Source of the DNA: Oscillatoriales cyanobacterium
GTDB lineage: Bacteria; Cyanobacteriota; Cyanobacteriia; Cyanobacteriales; Microcoleaceae
DNA length: 64,000 nucleotides
Direction of reading: 5' to 3'
NCBI GenBank assembly: GCA_004292955.1
Contig: RDXX01000011.1
Coordinates: 233,336 to 297,335, forward strand
Of the stretch, positions 19,475-28,068 are shown one piece after another (the stretch's first letter is position 1; every line of letters starts with the position of its first letter). Both the position numbers and the translations under genes were made by a program. A model generated the notes under the pieces. The model had not been told where the DNA came from, ran no database searches, and was given only the letters and a program-made list of their open reading frames with translations.

Positions 19475-20125
19475 ATGTCTGGTACTGATTTATCTAGTTT
19501 GAGCCGATCGATCCCAATTGAAAAGATCCGTTATGACGATCGCGGTTTAGTGCCTGCGATCGTCCAAGATTACTTAGACGGCACAGTGTTGATGATGGCG
19601 TGGATGAATCGGGAGTCGCTCGAAAAAACCATGGAAACCGGTCAAACTTGGTTCTGGAGCCGTTCTCGCGCCGAATTTTGGAACAAAGGGGCGACTTCGG
19701 GACACGTTCAAAATGTCAAAGGGCTGCGTTACGACTGCGATAGCGATGCTTTGCTGGTGACTGTCGAACAAGTGGGAGATATTGCTTGTCACACGGGTGA
19801 AAGAAGTTGTTTTCACCAAGTTGACGGGGAAATTGTGGCGCCGCCGGGGGATATGTTATCTCAATTGTTTGACGTAATTTGCGATCGGCGTGACAATCCT
19901 AACGAAACTTCTTATACTTGCAAGTTGTTCGAGGGCGGGGATAACAAGATTCTCAAGAAGATTGGCGAAGAGTCGGCGGAAGTTGTGATGGCTTGCAAAG
20001 ATGATGATAAAGACGGAATCGCCGGGGAAGTTGCGGACTTATTTTATCACGCTTTGGTTGCTTTGGCTCACCATCAGGTTGATTTGAGGGCGGTTTATCG
20101 CAAATTGGGCGATCGGCGAAAATAA
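19475..20125 (+). CDS. hisI: Bifunctional histidine biosynthesis protein HisIE
   Basis: 216 residues. The N-terminal half is phosphoribosyl-AMP cyclohydrolase ([19 protein letters not shown] and [10 protein letters not shown], metal-binding Cys/His). The C-terminal half is phosphoribosyl-ATP pyrophosphatase ([16 protein letters not shown]). Together they catalyse steps 2 and 3 of histidine synthesis. The ORF track starts at 19454; I prefer the ATG at 19475 because the family normally begins near MSxTxLSxxxxxIPIE. Confidence 0.95.
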   Translation: MSGTDLSSLSRSIPIEKIRYDDRGLVPAIVQDYLDGTVLMMAWMNRESLEKTMETGQTWFWSRSRAEFWNKGATSGHVQNVKGLRYDCDSDALLVTVEQVGDIACHTGERSCFHQVDGEIVAPPGDMLSQLFDVICDRRDNPNETSYTCKLFEGGDNKILKKIGEESAEVVMACKDDDKDGIAGEVADLFYHALVALAHHQVDLRAVYRKLGDRRK

Positions 20126-20288
20126 GTTAATCGGAATGATTAAACCGCGAAGACACAAAGAGCGCGAAGGAAGAACCGGATCATCTTCTTTCTCTTCCTT
20201 CGCGTCCTTAGCGCCTTCGCGGTTCGTTTAATCTTACTCCATTGCCAACGGATTTGACATCAATCGCCATTTATTCTATTTGATATGA

Positions 20289-21548
20289 TTAGATTCTACT
20301 TTTTAACATTCGATCGACCTTTTGCAAAATTGCGATCGCCAGTATCACACTAATAGCCAAGCCCAACCAGAAATTATCCGCCGCCCATTTACCTCGATCC
20401 AAAGCGAAACCGCCCAGCGGTGGGCCGATTAAATAGCCGATCGCCCAACACTGAGAATTAACCGCTAAATACACGCCGCGTAAAGACTCCGGTGCTAAAT
20501 CCACCACCAAAGCCGAAGCAAAAGGCGTATAAGCAACCGTTGCCACCGACAAAAAAGTCAAGCCAACAACTGCTAAAAATAGATTGCCAGTTGCAGCCAT
20601 TCCCGTCAAGCCGATCGCAATAAACCCCATTCCCCACAGCAGCGCCGAAATCATCAAAGCTTGGGGATGAGAAAACCGCCTCAAAGCCTTAACAATCGGC
20701 ATCTGCAAAGCCACAGTTAAAAATGTGCTAAAAGCAAACAAAACCGTAATTGTACCCGTAGAAAAGCCTGTTCCCGATGTCCCCGCCTGCACAAACTTGC
20801 TAAAATACAACGGCATCGTGGTTTGAATTTGGGAAATGTAGAGAGTAAACAGAGTATTGACTAAAGCATAGACTAGCAAAGTGCGATCGCCCAACGCCAC
20901 CATCCAGCCATTTTTGAGACTTTTTTTGCCTGTATCCGTTGAATTAGCTGGTTTGTAGGTTTCTGCGATCGCACTTGCAACCACCGCAAACAGCACTAAA
21001 AACGAGATACCATCGATCATAAAGAGCGATCGATAATTCCCCGTTACCGCAATCAAAACACCGCCCAAAATAATCCCAACTTGCAAACCCAAATTATCAG
21101 CAAGCCGCGTCACAGCAAAAGCCTCCTGTCGCTGTGCGCCCTCAGTTAAATCCGCAACCATACTTTCCGTTGGAGGCCAATACAAACCCACACCAAAACC
21201 CATCAATAAATTAGCAGCAACTAAACCTGGAAAATCATGAGTCGCCGCCAACAGAAAAGAAGCGACAGCCGAAATCATTGCCGCCAGCAATAAAGTTCGC
21301 CGCCTTCCCCAAAATTGGGAATCGCAAAAAGAACCGCCCAAAATGCGGCCGAATATTCCCGAGATTGAACCGCTACCCAAACCAATCCCAACAGCAGTTG
21401 CAGACAAGCCGACGCGATCGACAAAAAAGATCGGCGCGTAAAATAAAGTAAAGCCGCTACCGCTTTGCGAGAGGAATCTGCCGGCGGCGAGAATCCAGAC
21501 TTGAGTGGGGAGACGGGGAAGCCAAGATGAGAATTGAAATTTAGGCAT
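20289..21548 (-). CDS. MFS transporter (efflux-type, substrate unknown)
   Basis: 419 residues, about 12 membrane helices, with the MFS loop 2-3 signature region (GRILGGSFCDSQFWGRRRTLLL) and a second-half repeat. It resembles the drug-efflux/MdtG-MdtH group in general layout. The substrate cannot be read. It is monocistronic; its 5' side abuts the repeat element at 21553. Confidence 0.85.
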   Translation of the reverse strand: MPKFQFSSWLPRLPTQVWILAAGRFLSQSGSGFTLFYAPIFFVDRVGLSATAVGIGLGSGSISGIFGRILGGSFCDSQFWGRRRTLLLAAMISAVASFLLAATHDFPGLVAANLLMGFGVGLYWPPTESMVADLTEGAQRQEAFAVTRLADNLGLQVGIILGGVLIAVTGNYRSLFMIDGISFLVLFAVVASAIAETYKPANSTDTGKKSLKNGWMVALGDRTLLVYALVNTLFTLYISQIQTTMPLYFSKFVQAGTSGTGFSTGTITVLFAFSTFLTVALQMPIVKALRRFSHPQALMISALLWGMGFIAIGLTGMAATGNLFLAVVGLTFLSVATVAYTPFASALVVDLAPESLRGVYLAVNSQCWAIGYLIGPPLGGFALDRGKWAADNFWLGLAISVILAIAILQKVDRMLKSRI

Positions 21549-21552
21549 ATAT

Positions 21553-21740
21553 TATAGCCTTTCTCAGAAAGATGAGGTACTCATGGGGATAGGGGATAGG
21601 GGATAGGGCATAGGGCATAGGGCATAGGGCATAGGGCATAGGACTAGCGGGCATACATCACTTTTTTGAGAAAGGCTATATTTATAAGAGTCTGCGGTTG
21701 AAACCAGGTATGTATAAACGATGTCTGCCTCCGCAGACTG
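21553..21740. repeat. Inverted-repeat element with GGGCATA heptamer array inside
   Basis: A 14-bp terminal inverted repeat (TATAGCCTTTCTCA at 21553-21566, complement 21667-21680) encloses about seven GGGATAG/GGGCATA heptamers (21589-21641). Directly after it lies a second hairpin, AGTCTGCGG (21689) to CCGCAGACT (21731). The ORF 21564..21833 read across this region is an artefact. Confidence 0.8.
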
Positions 21741-21829
21741 AAGAATTAAAATAAAATTAAAGCATAATTTAGGTATTGTCGAGTCAAACCAAACCTCAAC
21801 CGTATTTGTTTGCAAGCTTTTCGATGAAT

Positions 21830-22150
21830 TCAAGTGTCAGCGGATTCATAAATCACCTTTCCTTTTTCGATAATTTCCCTGAGAAATAAATCATTCCAAG
21901 CTAGCCGTTGTTCAATTTCAGCAGGAGTTCGCACTAATAAATCTAGAGCAAATTTCGGTTGAATTTTACTTAGTATTTCCCAAGTTTTGCGAAAATTATT
22001 ACCTTCTGAAGATAAAATTACCAACATATCAACATCCGAATCGCTCGTGGGATTCCCATAGGCGTAAGAGCCGAACAAAATTATTTTTTCTGGTTTAAAT
22101 TGATTGGCTATTGCCGCACTTAATTCCAGAATTTTGTTTATTTCAATCAT
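21830..22150 (-). CDS. Minimal nucleotidyltransferase (MNT/MntA-like)
   Basis: 106 residues of the polymerase-beta-like minimal nucleotidyltransferase family: the pattern GSYAYGNPTSDSDVD gives GS-x(n)-DxD. Such proteins usually pair with a HEPN ribonuclease, where the MNT AMPylates and silences the toxin. Here no HEPN ORF follows. Only a 17-codon reading frame (MNPLTLEFIEKLANKYG) starting inside this gene's 3' end could be a remnant. It may therefore be an orphan antitoxin. Confidence 0.8.
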   Translation of the reverse strand: MIEINKILELSAAIANQFKPEKIILFGSYAYGNPTSDSDVDMLVILSSEGNNFRKTWEILSKIQPKFALDLLVRTPAEIEQRLAWNDLFLREIIEKGKVIYESADT

Positions 22151-22415
22151 TGGCTAATATCTTTGATATTTGGCAATTTAACTGTAATAATAACACATAA
22201 ATTTGATCGGTATATTGCTGGAATGAGTAATTATCAATCGTTTTTGGCGATCGCCACAATTTTTCAACTGTTACTTTTCGCCGACAAGCTTAACAATTCT
22301 TCTAATTCAGTTACACAAAAGTTACCATTAATTTAAAAATACTTAACACGATTTTAGGAAAAAGTTCGTTAAGCTCTAGAAAAGGCAGAAGAAAATTTTA
22401 GAGGGTCTAATTTTT

Positions 22416-22922
22416 ATGACAGCTATTACATCGTCGAGAGTAGAATCAATCAGACCCCGCTGGCAAGCAATTGTCATGGTAGCCTTAATTTTCTGGCTCA
22501 GCGGTAGCCTGATTATCGATCTAGTTATTATGCCGAGTCTCTACGTATCTGGCATGATGGTATCTTCTGATTTTGCAACAGCCGGAAATTTAATGTTCTG
22601 GGGATTTAACCGCGTTGAGTTAATCTGTTCGGGATTCGTAGCAACGGGTTTGATGGTTTTGAGCAATTTAATGGGTGACTCCGGCAAGCGTACTCGCACA
22701 GCAATCGTATTATCATTGGTACTTCTGGCGATCGCCCTGATTGACACCTACGGGCTCACACCTCAAATGAGCGCCTTGGGAATGCAGCTAAATCTGTTCG
22801 ACTCCGCAGCAGAAGTGCCCGCCGGCATGAATACACTGCACCAAGGATATTTTGTTTTGGAAGCGCTAAAGTTGGCTGTCGGCGGTACGCTGCTTGGCTG
22901 GTGCTACCAAAACGAAGTTTAA
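22416..22922 (+). CDS. Small four-helix membrane protein (DUF4149-like)
   Basis: 168 residues with four hydrophobic segments (about 16-40, 60-82, 92-112, 140-160), consistent with an inner- or thylakoid-membrane protein. The layout and the FWLSGSLIIDLVIMPSLY segment resemble the DUF4149 family of unknown role; the family name is tentative. It is monocistronic, with its 3' end facing the hairpin at 22938. Confidence 0.6.
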   Translation: MTAITSSRVESIRPRWQAIVMVALIFWLSGSLIIDLVIMPSLYVSGMMVSSDFATAGNLMFWGFNRVELICSGFVATGLMVLSNLMGDSGKRTRTAIVLSLVLLAIALIDTYGLTPQMSALGMQLNLFDSAAEVPAGMNTLHQGYFVLEALKLAVGGTLLGWCYQNEV

Positions 22923-22937
22923 TCAACCATAAAAATT

Positions 22938-23000
22938 AGGACACGGCAGTGCCGTTTCCCTACAATGAATTGGGGTAGGGAAACGGCACTGCCGTGTCCT
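22938..23000. terminator. Perfect 26-bp inverted repeat between convergent genes
   Basis: Arms 22938-22963 and 22975-23000 are perfectly complementary (core ACACGGCAGTGCCGTTTCCC) around an 11-nt loop. The element fills nearly the whole 79-bp gap between convergent genes. It is probably a mobile palindrome that also works as a bidirectional terminator, though it lacks a U-run. Confidence 0.8.
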
Positions 23001-23001
23001 C

Positions 23002-23304
23002 TTATTCGGATTCTTCTGACACATCAGATAATTCAGATTTCGGCCACAACAAACGCAAGCCCATCACCGCAAATCCGATCGCAGCGATCGTCTTTACCAA
23101 CCTCTCCGGTAACACCTCCGCCGTACCTTGTCCAACCAAAACACCAAGGAAACTCGCCAGCAGCAGCGCCGACGCCGTACCAAAAAATACAGCCCGCGGC
23201 GAGTTGCAACTGCTACCAAGGGCGATCGCAGCTAATTGACTTTTGTCACCCAATTCTGACAAAAACACCGTAATAAAAGTTATGCCTAAAAGTTGCCAAT
23301 CCAT
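23002..23304 (-). CDS. Half-size Gdt1/UPF0016 cation exchanger, subunit A
   Basis: 100 residues, one three-helix UPF0016 repeat with the family motif E-x-G-D-K-S/T (SELGDKSQLAAIALGS). Full-length Gdt1/Mnx/PAM71 proteins contain two such repeats and move Mn2+ (or Ca2+) across membranes. Here each half is a separate gene, and the partner lies just upstream on the same strand, so a heterodimer is likely. Its probable job is manganese export or loading of the thylakoid lumen. Confidence 0.88.
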   Translation of the reverse strand: MDWQLLGITFITVFLSELGDKSQLAAIALGSSCNSPRAVFFGTASALLLASFLGVLVGQGTAEVLPERLVKTIAAIGFAVMGLRLLWPKSELSDVSEESE

Positions 23305-23493
23305 ATTTTTTTTAGTTATCAGTTAGCTTTTTAGAAATCTACAACTTACCCACAGGCTCCCAGAAAACGGGTTTCTGTCCAAAATCCTCGGTTTAATCGC
23401 TAAATTTAGCCAGAAACCCGGTTTCTTTGGACTTACCCAAACATAATCAGTAATTCCCAAATCTAAAATCCAAAATCCAAAATCTAAAATCGT

Positions 23494-23970
23494 TTAACTC
23501 AGCACTTCCCAAAGTAAAACCGCCGAAATCGCCAGCAAAATCACTCCCGCAGCCTTCTCCAAAGTTTTCGGATCGATTCGAGTCGCCAGCCACCTTCCCA
23601 GCAAAACTCCCAACAAACTCGTTGCAATCAAAGCCGAACCCGCACCCGCAAACACAATCCAAGGATTCCGAGATTCAGCCGTCATCAACAAAATCGCAAC
23701 TTGAGTTTTATCTCCAACTTCAGCTAAAAAGATAGTTACAAAAGTCGAAGCAAAAATTGCCCAGTGCTTCGGCTTCAGTTGCTTTTCTTCCTGACAGATA
23801 TCGGGGTTTGCACTCACTGAAACTTCTGCCTGCTCCGGGGTTAAAGCAGCACAAATCTCAGAAGTCTCTTTAAGTTTTTGTAGTTGTACTTGTGGTTGCA
23901 AATCAGAATTGGGGGTTTCTGAGTCAGAAGCAGACGAGTTTGGCGGTACAGAATCAAGTTTCACGGGCAA
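23494..23970 (-). CDS. Half-size Gdt1/UPF0016 cation exchanger, subunit B
   Basis: 158 residues. The last 90 form a single UPF0016 repeat with AEVGDKTQVAILLMTA. The first 67 are a polar, probably disordered extension rich in Ser, Pro, Gln and Glu; no later Met precedes the core, so it is kept. It pairs with the half-size gene 189 bp downstream. That spacer contains two copies of the palindromic AGAAACCCGGTTTCT repeat. Confidence 0.87.
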   Translation of the reverse strand: MPVKLDSVPPNSSASDSETPNSDLQPQVQLQKLKETSEICAALTPEQAEVSVSANPDICQEEKQLKPKHWAIFASTFVTIFLAEVGDKTQVAILLMTAESRNPWIVFAGAGSALIATSLLGVLLGRWLATRIDPKTLEKAAGVILLAISAVLLWEVLS

Positions 23971-24181
23971 TGAGTGCTAAACGCTATTTATTTTTGACTT
24001 CTACTTTGGATTTTAACTTTATCTGTGCCTGCTTTTACCTGCGCCAGGCCCATCTTTTTTTGCCGGAGATTCCGCAACCAATTCCAGAAACTGCTCGCCT
24101 CACCCAAACACGGATATAAGCCCCACAGTTATCTGTCGAGTCAATCCAAAATCCAAAATCCAAAATCCAAAATTCCCTGGT

Positions 24182-24832
24182 TTATGTGCCGTAAGTTCGA
24201 TCGCCCGCATCACCCAAACCAGGTACAATAAACCCCTGTTCGTTGACTATTTCGTCGATCGTTGCCGTATAAAGAACCAAACTCGGGTACTCCGTACTCA
24301 GCCGCTTCAAAGCCGGAGGAGCAGCCACCACAGAAATAATCCGAATCAAACTCGGATCAATTCCCCGTGAAATCAATTCCTGCATCGTCGCCACAATCGT
24401 CCCGCCAGTCGCCAGCATCGGCTCGCTAATTATCACCCGCGTTTGGGGGTTAAACTGCGCCGGCAATTTATTCAAATAACAAGTCGGCTCCAGCGTCTCC
24501 TCATTCCTCGCCATACCTAGATGGTAAATCGAAGCCAGCGGCACAACCGTCTGAATTCCTTCCAGCAGTGACAAACCAGCCCGCAAAATCGGTACCACAA
24601 CCAACGGAGCTTCCGGGTTAATAAACGTCGCCGCACATGGGCTCAAAGGCGTCTGCACCGTTGCTTCCACTGTCGGTAGCCAATCTCGAATTGCCTCGTA
24701 GGCCAGCCAGCGTCCCAATTCTGTCATCGCAGAACGAAAAAGTACCGATGGGGTGGCGGCGTCGCGGGCGACAGCCAGCCAATGTTTAATTAACGGGTGG
24801 GGCGGAACGTAAACGCGCAGTTGCAGGGGCAT
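24182..24832 (-). CDS. upp: Uracil phosphoribosyltransferase
   Basis: 216 residues. Salvage enzyme making UMP from uracil and PRPP. Visible are VVPILRAGLSLLEG, the PRPP loop ISEPMLATGGTIVA and the uracil-binding C-terminus GLGDAGDRTYGT. The ORF track extends 42 codons further upstream, but that part translates a GGCGTAGCCCCCCGTAGGGGC repeat; the ATG at 24832 (MPLQLRVYVPPHPLIKHW) matches where the family begins. Confidence 0.95.
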   Translation of the reverse strand: MPLQLRVYVPPHPLIKHWLAVARDAATPSVLFRSAMTELGRWLAYEAIRDWLPTVEATVQTPLSPCAATFINPEAPLVVVPILRAGLSLLEGIQTVVPLASIYHLGMARNEETLEPTCYLNKLPAQFNPQTRVIISEPMLATGGTIVATMQELISRGIDPSLIRIISVVAAPPALKRLSTEYPSLVLYTATIDEIVNEQGFIVPGLGDAGDRTYGT

Positions 24833-25333
24833 GAGGAAATTGGGGAAATTGCTAGATTTGAAGGATTTGATGCGGTGCGATCGTTTTCGTTGGCGTAGCC
24901 CCCCGTAGGGGCGGACTTCGCTAACGATCGCTCTGTGCAACTTATCACAATCTTCCATTCTTTGAATCTAAAATCTAAAATCCTATAAGTCTCTTTGTTT
25001 GTAGACCTTCGTCACTTTATTGAAATATATTTTCAATAGTATTGACATAAATTAGCAACAAGGCTATAGTAATTTTTAGTGTTCTCCTCTCAAAGGATAG
25101 GCAGACGGGGGCAGTCGGCAATGGTAGACTGTTCCCGCATTTTTTTTGAAGCAGGGGCACGGGGAATTGGTAATTGGGCATTGGCCAAACAGGGCATTGG
25201 GCCTTATAGCATCGGGAATTGGTAGCCACTAACAAATAACTAATGACTGCTGACTAATGACTAAGGACTAAGGACTTCTTCCTTCTGGAGCGATCGACTG
25301 TAAAATTGTAAAAATATTAAGATTTTTAACCTA
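24833..25333. other. upp-crtH divergent spacer with repeats
   Basis: 501 bp. It contains the imperfect palindrome CGTTGGCGTAG...CTTCGCTAACG (about 24888-24930), an ATCTAAAATC run at 24965, and GGGAATTGGTAATTGGGCATTGG-type heptamers at 25150-25230. It must hold the promoters of both upp and crtH; none is identifiable with confidence. Confidence 0.55.
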
Positions 25334-26878
25334 ATGTCAGCCCCTACCCAATCCCAGTTATTCTCCGCCAACTCCCGCCCGACAGAGCAAGAGTTTGATG
25401 TGATAGTCATCGGTTCCGGCATTGGCGGACTCGTGACTGCAACCCAGCTAGCAGCCAAGAAAGCCAAAGTTTTGGTGCTCGAAAGCTACACAATTCCGGG
25501 GGGTAGTGCTGGATATTTCGATCGAGAAGGCTACAGATTTGATGTCGGAGCCTCCATGATATTTGGGTTCGGACAGCGCGGCACCACCAACCTCCTCACC
25601 CGCGCCCTCAAAGCCGTCAACGTCACCCTAGAAACAATCCCCGACCCGGTACAGCTTCACTATCACCTACCCTCAGGTCTCGATCTGGAAGTTCCCCAGC
25701 CTTATGACAAATACTTGCAAGAATTAATTGACAGGTTTCCTCACGAGCGCGAAGGCATCCAGAAATTTTACGGCGAATGCTGGAACGTATTCAACTGCCT
25801 CAACGGCATGGAATTGCTATCCCTAGAAGAACCTGGATATCTAGTTCGAGTCTTTTTTCAGAATCCTTTAGCCTGTTTGGGATTAGTAAAATATCTCCCT
25901 CAAAATACTGGCGACATAGCGCGGCGCTACATAAAAGACCCGACTTTGCTGAAATTTATCGACATGGAATGCTACTACTGGTCTGTAGTACCCGCAGACT
26001 TAACGCCGATGATTAACGCCGGAATGGTATTTTCTGACAGACATTACGGCGGTATCAATTATCCCAAAGGCGGAGTCGGTCAAATTGCCCAAAAATTAGT
26101 AGAAGGATTAGAAAAATGCGGCGGGACAATTCAGTACAAAGCTAAAGCCAAAAAAATTATCACAGAAAACGGCCGCGCTGTCGGAGTCGAGCTAGTAACC
26201 GGCGAAGTTTACCGGGCAAAGCGGATAGTTTCTAACGCCACCCGCTGGGATACTTTCGAGAAACTGCTACCTGCTGAAGAGATGCCAGCTAGCGAGAAGA
26301 AATGGCAGCAGCGCTATCAAAAAGCCCCCAGTTTCTTGAGCTTGCATTTAGGAGTAGAAGCCAGCGTCATCCCTGCTGGCACTGCCTGCCACCACATTTT
26401 GTTAGAAGATTGGGACAAAATGGAAGCGCCAGAAGGAACTATTTTAGTATCAATTCCGACGGTACTCGACCCAGATTTAGCTCCGGCAGGATATCACATT
26501 GTTCATGCTTTTACTTCGAGTTGGATGGAAGAGTGGGAAGGACTTTCGCCACAGGAATACGAGGATAAAAAAGAAGAGGCTGGCGGCAGAATTATTGACA
26601 GATTAGAAAAGATTTTTCCGGGTTTAGATGCTGGTTTGGATTATATGGAAGTTGGGACGGCGCGTTCTCACCGCCGCTTTTTGGGCCGGGAAGATGGAAC
26701 TTACGGGCCGATTCCCCGCCAGAAGTTAATGGGTTTGTTGGGAATGCCGTTTAATCGAACTTCTATGCCAGGTTTGTATTGTGTCGGCGATAGTACGTTT
26801 CCCGGACAGGGTTTAAATGCGGTGGCATTTTCTGGGTTTGCTTGCGCCCATCGAATTGCTGTGGATTTGGGTTTTTAG
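25334..26878 (+). CDS. crtH: Carotenoid cis-trans isomerase CrtH
   Basis: 514 residues, FAD-dependent CRTISO/CrtI-like family. The N-terminal dinucleotide-binding motif is [19 protein letters not shown], the C-terminal FAD motif [19 protein letters not shown]. It isomerises poly-cis-lycopene (prolycopene) to all-trans-lycopene in cyanobacterial carotenoid synthesis. Length and the [20 protein letters not shown] region fit CrtH better than phytoene desaturase or CrtO. It is monocistronic, ending at the terminator at 26986. Confidence 0.92.
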   Translation: MSAPTQSQLFSANSRPTEQEFDVIVIGSGIGGLVTATQLAAKKAKVLVLESYTIPGGSAGYFDREGYRFDVGASMIFGFGQRGTTNLLTRALKAVNVTLETIPDPVQLHYHLPSGLDLEVPQPYDKYLQELIDRFPHEREGIQKFYGECWNVFNCLNGMELLSLEEPGYLVRVFFQNPLACLGLVKYLPQNTGDIARRYIKDPTLLKFIDMECYYWSVVPADLTPMINAGMVFSDRHYGGINYPKGGVGQIAQKLVEGLEKCGGTIQYKAKAKKIITENGRAVGVELVTGEVYRAKRIVSNATRWDTFEKLLPAEEMPASEKKWQQRYQKAPSFLSLHLGVEASVIPAGTACHHILLEDWDKMEAPEGTILVSIPTVLDPDLAPAGYHIVHAFTSSWMEEWEGLSPQEYEDKKEEAGGRIIDRLEKIFPGLDAGLDYMEVGTARSHRRFLGREDGTYGPIPRQKLMGLLGMPFNRTSMPGLYCVGDSTFPGQGLNAVAFSGFACAHRIAVDLGF

Positions 26879-26913
26879 TGGTAGGGTTCGTCACATTTAA
26901 AATAACCCCAATC

Positions 26914-26978
26914 AGGTTTGTAGTGAGGACTTCAGTCCTTATCCAACAAGATAGGACTGAAGTCCTCACTACAAACCT
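26914..26978. repeat. Palindromic element, 26-bp perfect arms (family P1, copy 1)
   Basis: Arms 26914-26939 and 26953-26978 are perfect complements (core GTAGTGAGGACTTCAGTCC) with a 13-nt loop. Two related copies lie in tandem at 41961 and 42029. Confidence 0.9.
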
Positions 26979-26985
26979 AAAGACT

Positions 26986-27019
26986 AAAAACCCGGTTTCT
27001 GGAGAGAAACCGGGTTTTT
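26986..27019. terminator. Bidirectional terminator crtH / pentapeptide gene
   Basis: A 15-bp stem (AAAAACCCGGTTTCT, complement 27005-27019) with a GGAG loop and T-run. It lies between convergent genes, 38 bp before the pentapeptide-gene stop. The stem is the recurring AGAAACCCGGTTTCT palindrome, here in a duplicated form. Confidence 0.93.
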
Positions 27020-27056
27020 TAACTTAAAATTGGCACTTCGCATTATTTAAAAGAGT

Positions 27057-27497
27057 TTACTGCTCGTAGCTGCCGCCTACGCCGATTTGGGTATTGTAGA
27101 TTTTGGCATCAGTAATAGTCATGTTTTCCATTGATGCGCCTGATACGTCAGTGGTGTTGATGATGGCGGCTGTCAGATTTGCCCGATCGAGATCTGCGCC
27201 ATTTAAACTGGCGTTAGTCAGGAAAACTGCGGTTAAGTTGGCACCCGTCAAGTTAGCGCCGGTCAAGTCAGCGCCTTCGAGGTTAGCATTGGAGAGGTTT
27301 GCGCCTTGCAAATTCGCTTCTCTCAAATCTGCACCAATCAAATGAGCCTCCGCCAAATTTGCTCCTGACAAGTCACACCCAAAGCATTGCCCAGTGGAGA
27401 GTAGCTGCTTGACGTGAGCGGGATTTGCAGCGCTAGCGGGCCCGGCCAACAGTAGGGGAGTAATTAAAAAAGTTGCGGCTAATAGATGGCGTTTCAT
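27057..27497 (-). CDS. Secreted pentapeptide-repeat protein
   Basis: 146 residues. A Sec signal peptide (KRHLLAATFLITPLLLAGPASA, cleavage after ASA near residue 23) is followed by about 18 A(N/D)LxX pentapeptides forming a right-handed quadrilateral beta-helix, with a CFGCDLSGANL cap. It is probably in the periplasm or thylakoid lumen, where such proteins are common in cyanobacteria with no known function. Two Cys (CFGC) at the start of the helix could form a disulfide or metal site. Confidence 0.88.
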   Translation of the reverse strand: MKRHLLAATFLITPLLLAGPASAANPAHVKQLLSTGQCFGCDLSGANLAEAHLIGADLREANLQGANLSNANLEGADLTGANLTGANLTAVFLTNASLNGADLDRANLTAAIINTTDVSGASMENMTITDAKIYNTQIGVGGSYEQ

Positions 27498-28068
27498 AAT
27501 CCCTTTTCCTCGCCAGACTTGGTGTTTAAGTTCTTCTGTTTATATCTACAAGCTTACCACGGTCGTTTTCGCAAATTTGCGATCGAATTCACAGACCTGC
27601 TGTGATATTCATTGTCCTCCGCAACTGGCAGGTGGTCTAGAAAAGCTCGCAAAACTTAATATCGTAAAACTTAACACTGCCGAACTTAATACGGTCTGTT
27701 TTTGTAGTTACCTTTTCTAGGTTAGCCCGGACAGCAAACAGACGTTTGCTTCTAAAGATGGATATGATTAGTGATGAATGATGTTATAGGTTGATTCTAT
27801 CGAAAAAAGTTCCCCCAATACATATTTGTTAATAAAACTGTCATTGGACAGAATTTGCACACTTAAAATCCATATACGGTTATAACTTTAGAGGTAGAGG
27901 CAGAGCTGTCACCGGCCAGTTCGCCAACCACAGATCGGGTGGATTTTTAACAAAAAAATTTAATTATGTCTCAGCAGCGCTGTAAAAATCCACGCACTGC
28001 ATGGAAAGCAGGGCTTTTTATGACTGTGGTAGAGTCTGTGCGACGATCGCCAAAATGAATTAAATCCT
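27498..28068. other. Divergent spacer with GTGGATTTTTA inverted repeat
   Basis: 571 bp without a gene. An 11-bp inverted repeat (GTGGATTTTTA 27939-27949, complement 27983-27993), with a small internal CAGCAGCGCTG palindrome, lies about 75 bp before the GGDEF-EAL gene. It could be a leader hairpin. I do not recognise a known riboswitch. Confidence 0.5.

Noticed and set aside
21564-21833. 89-residue ORF after the nucleotidyltransferase, placed like a HEPN toxin
   Set aside because: Its sequence lacks HEPN motifs and its C-terminus translates the GGGCATA array and inverted-repeat element.
27939-27993. c-di-GMP riboswitch before the GGDEF-EAL gene
   Set aside because: Only a simple inverted repeat is present; the conserved GEMM core and tetraloop receptor are not visible.
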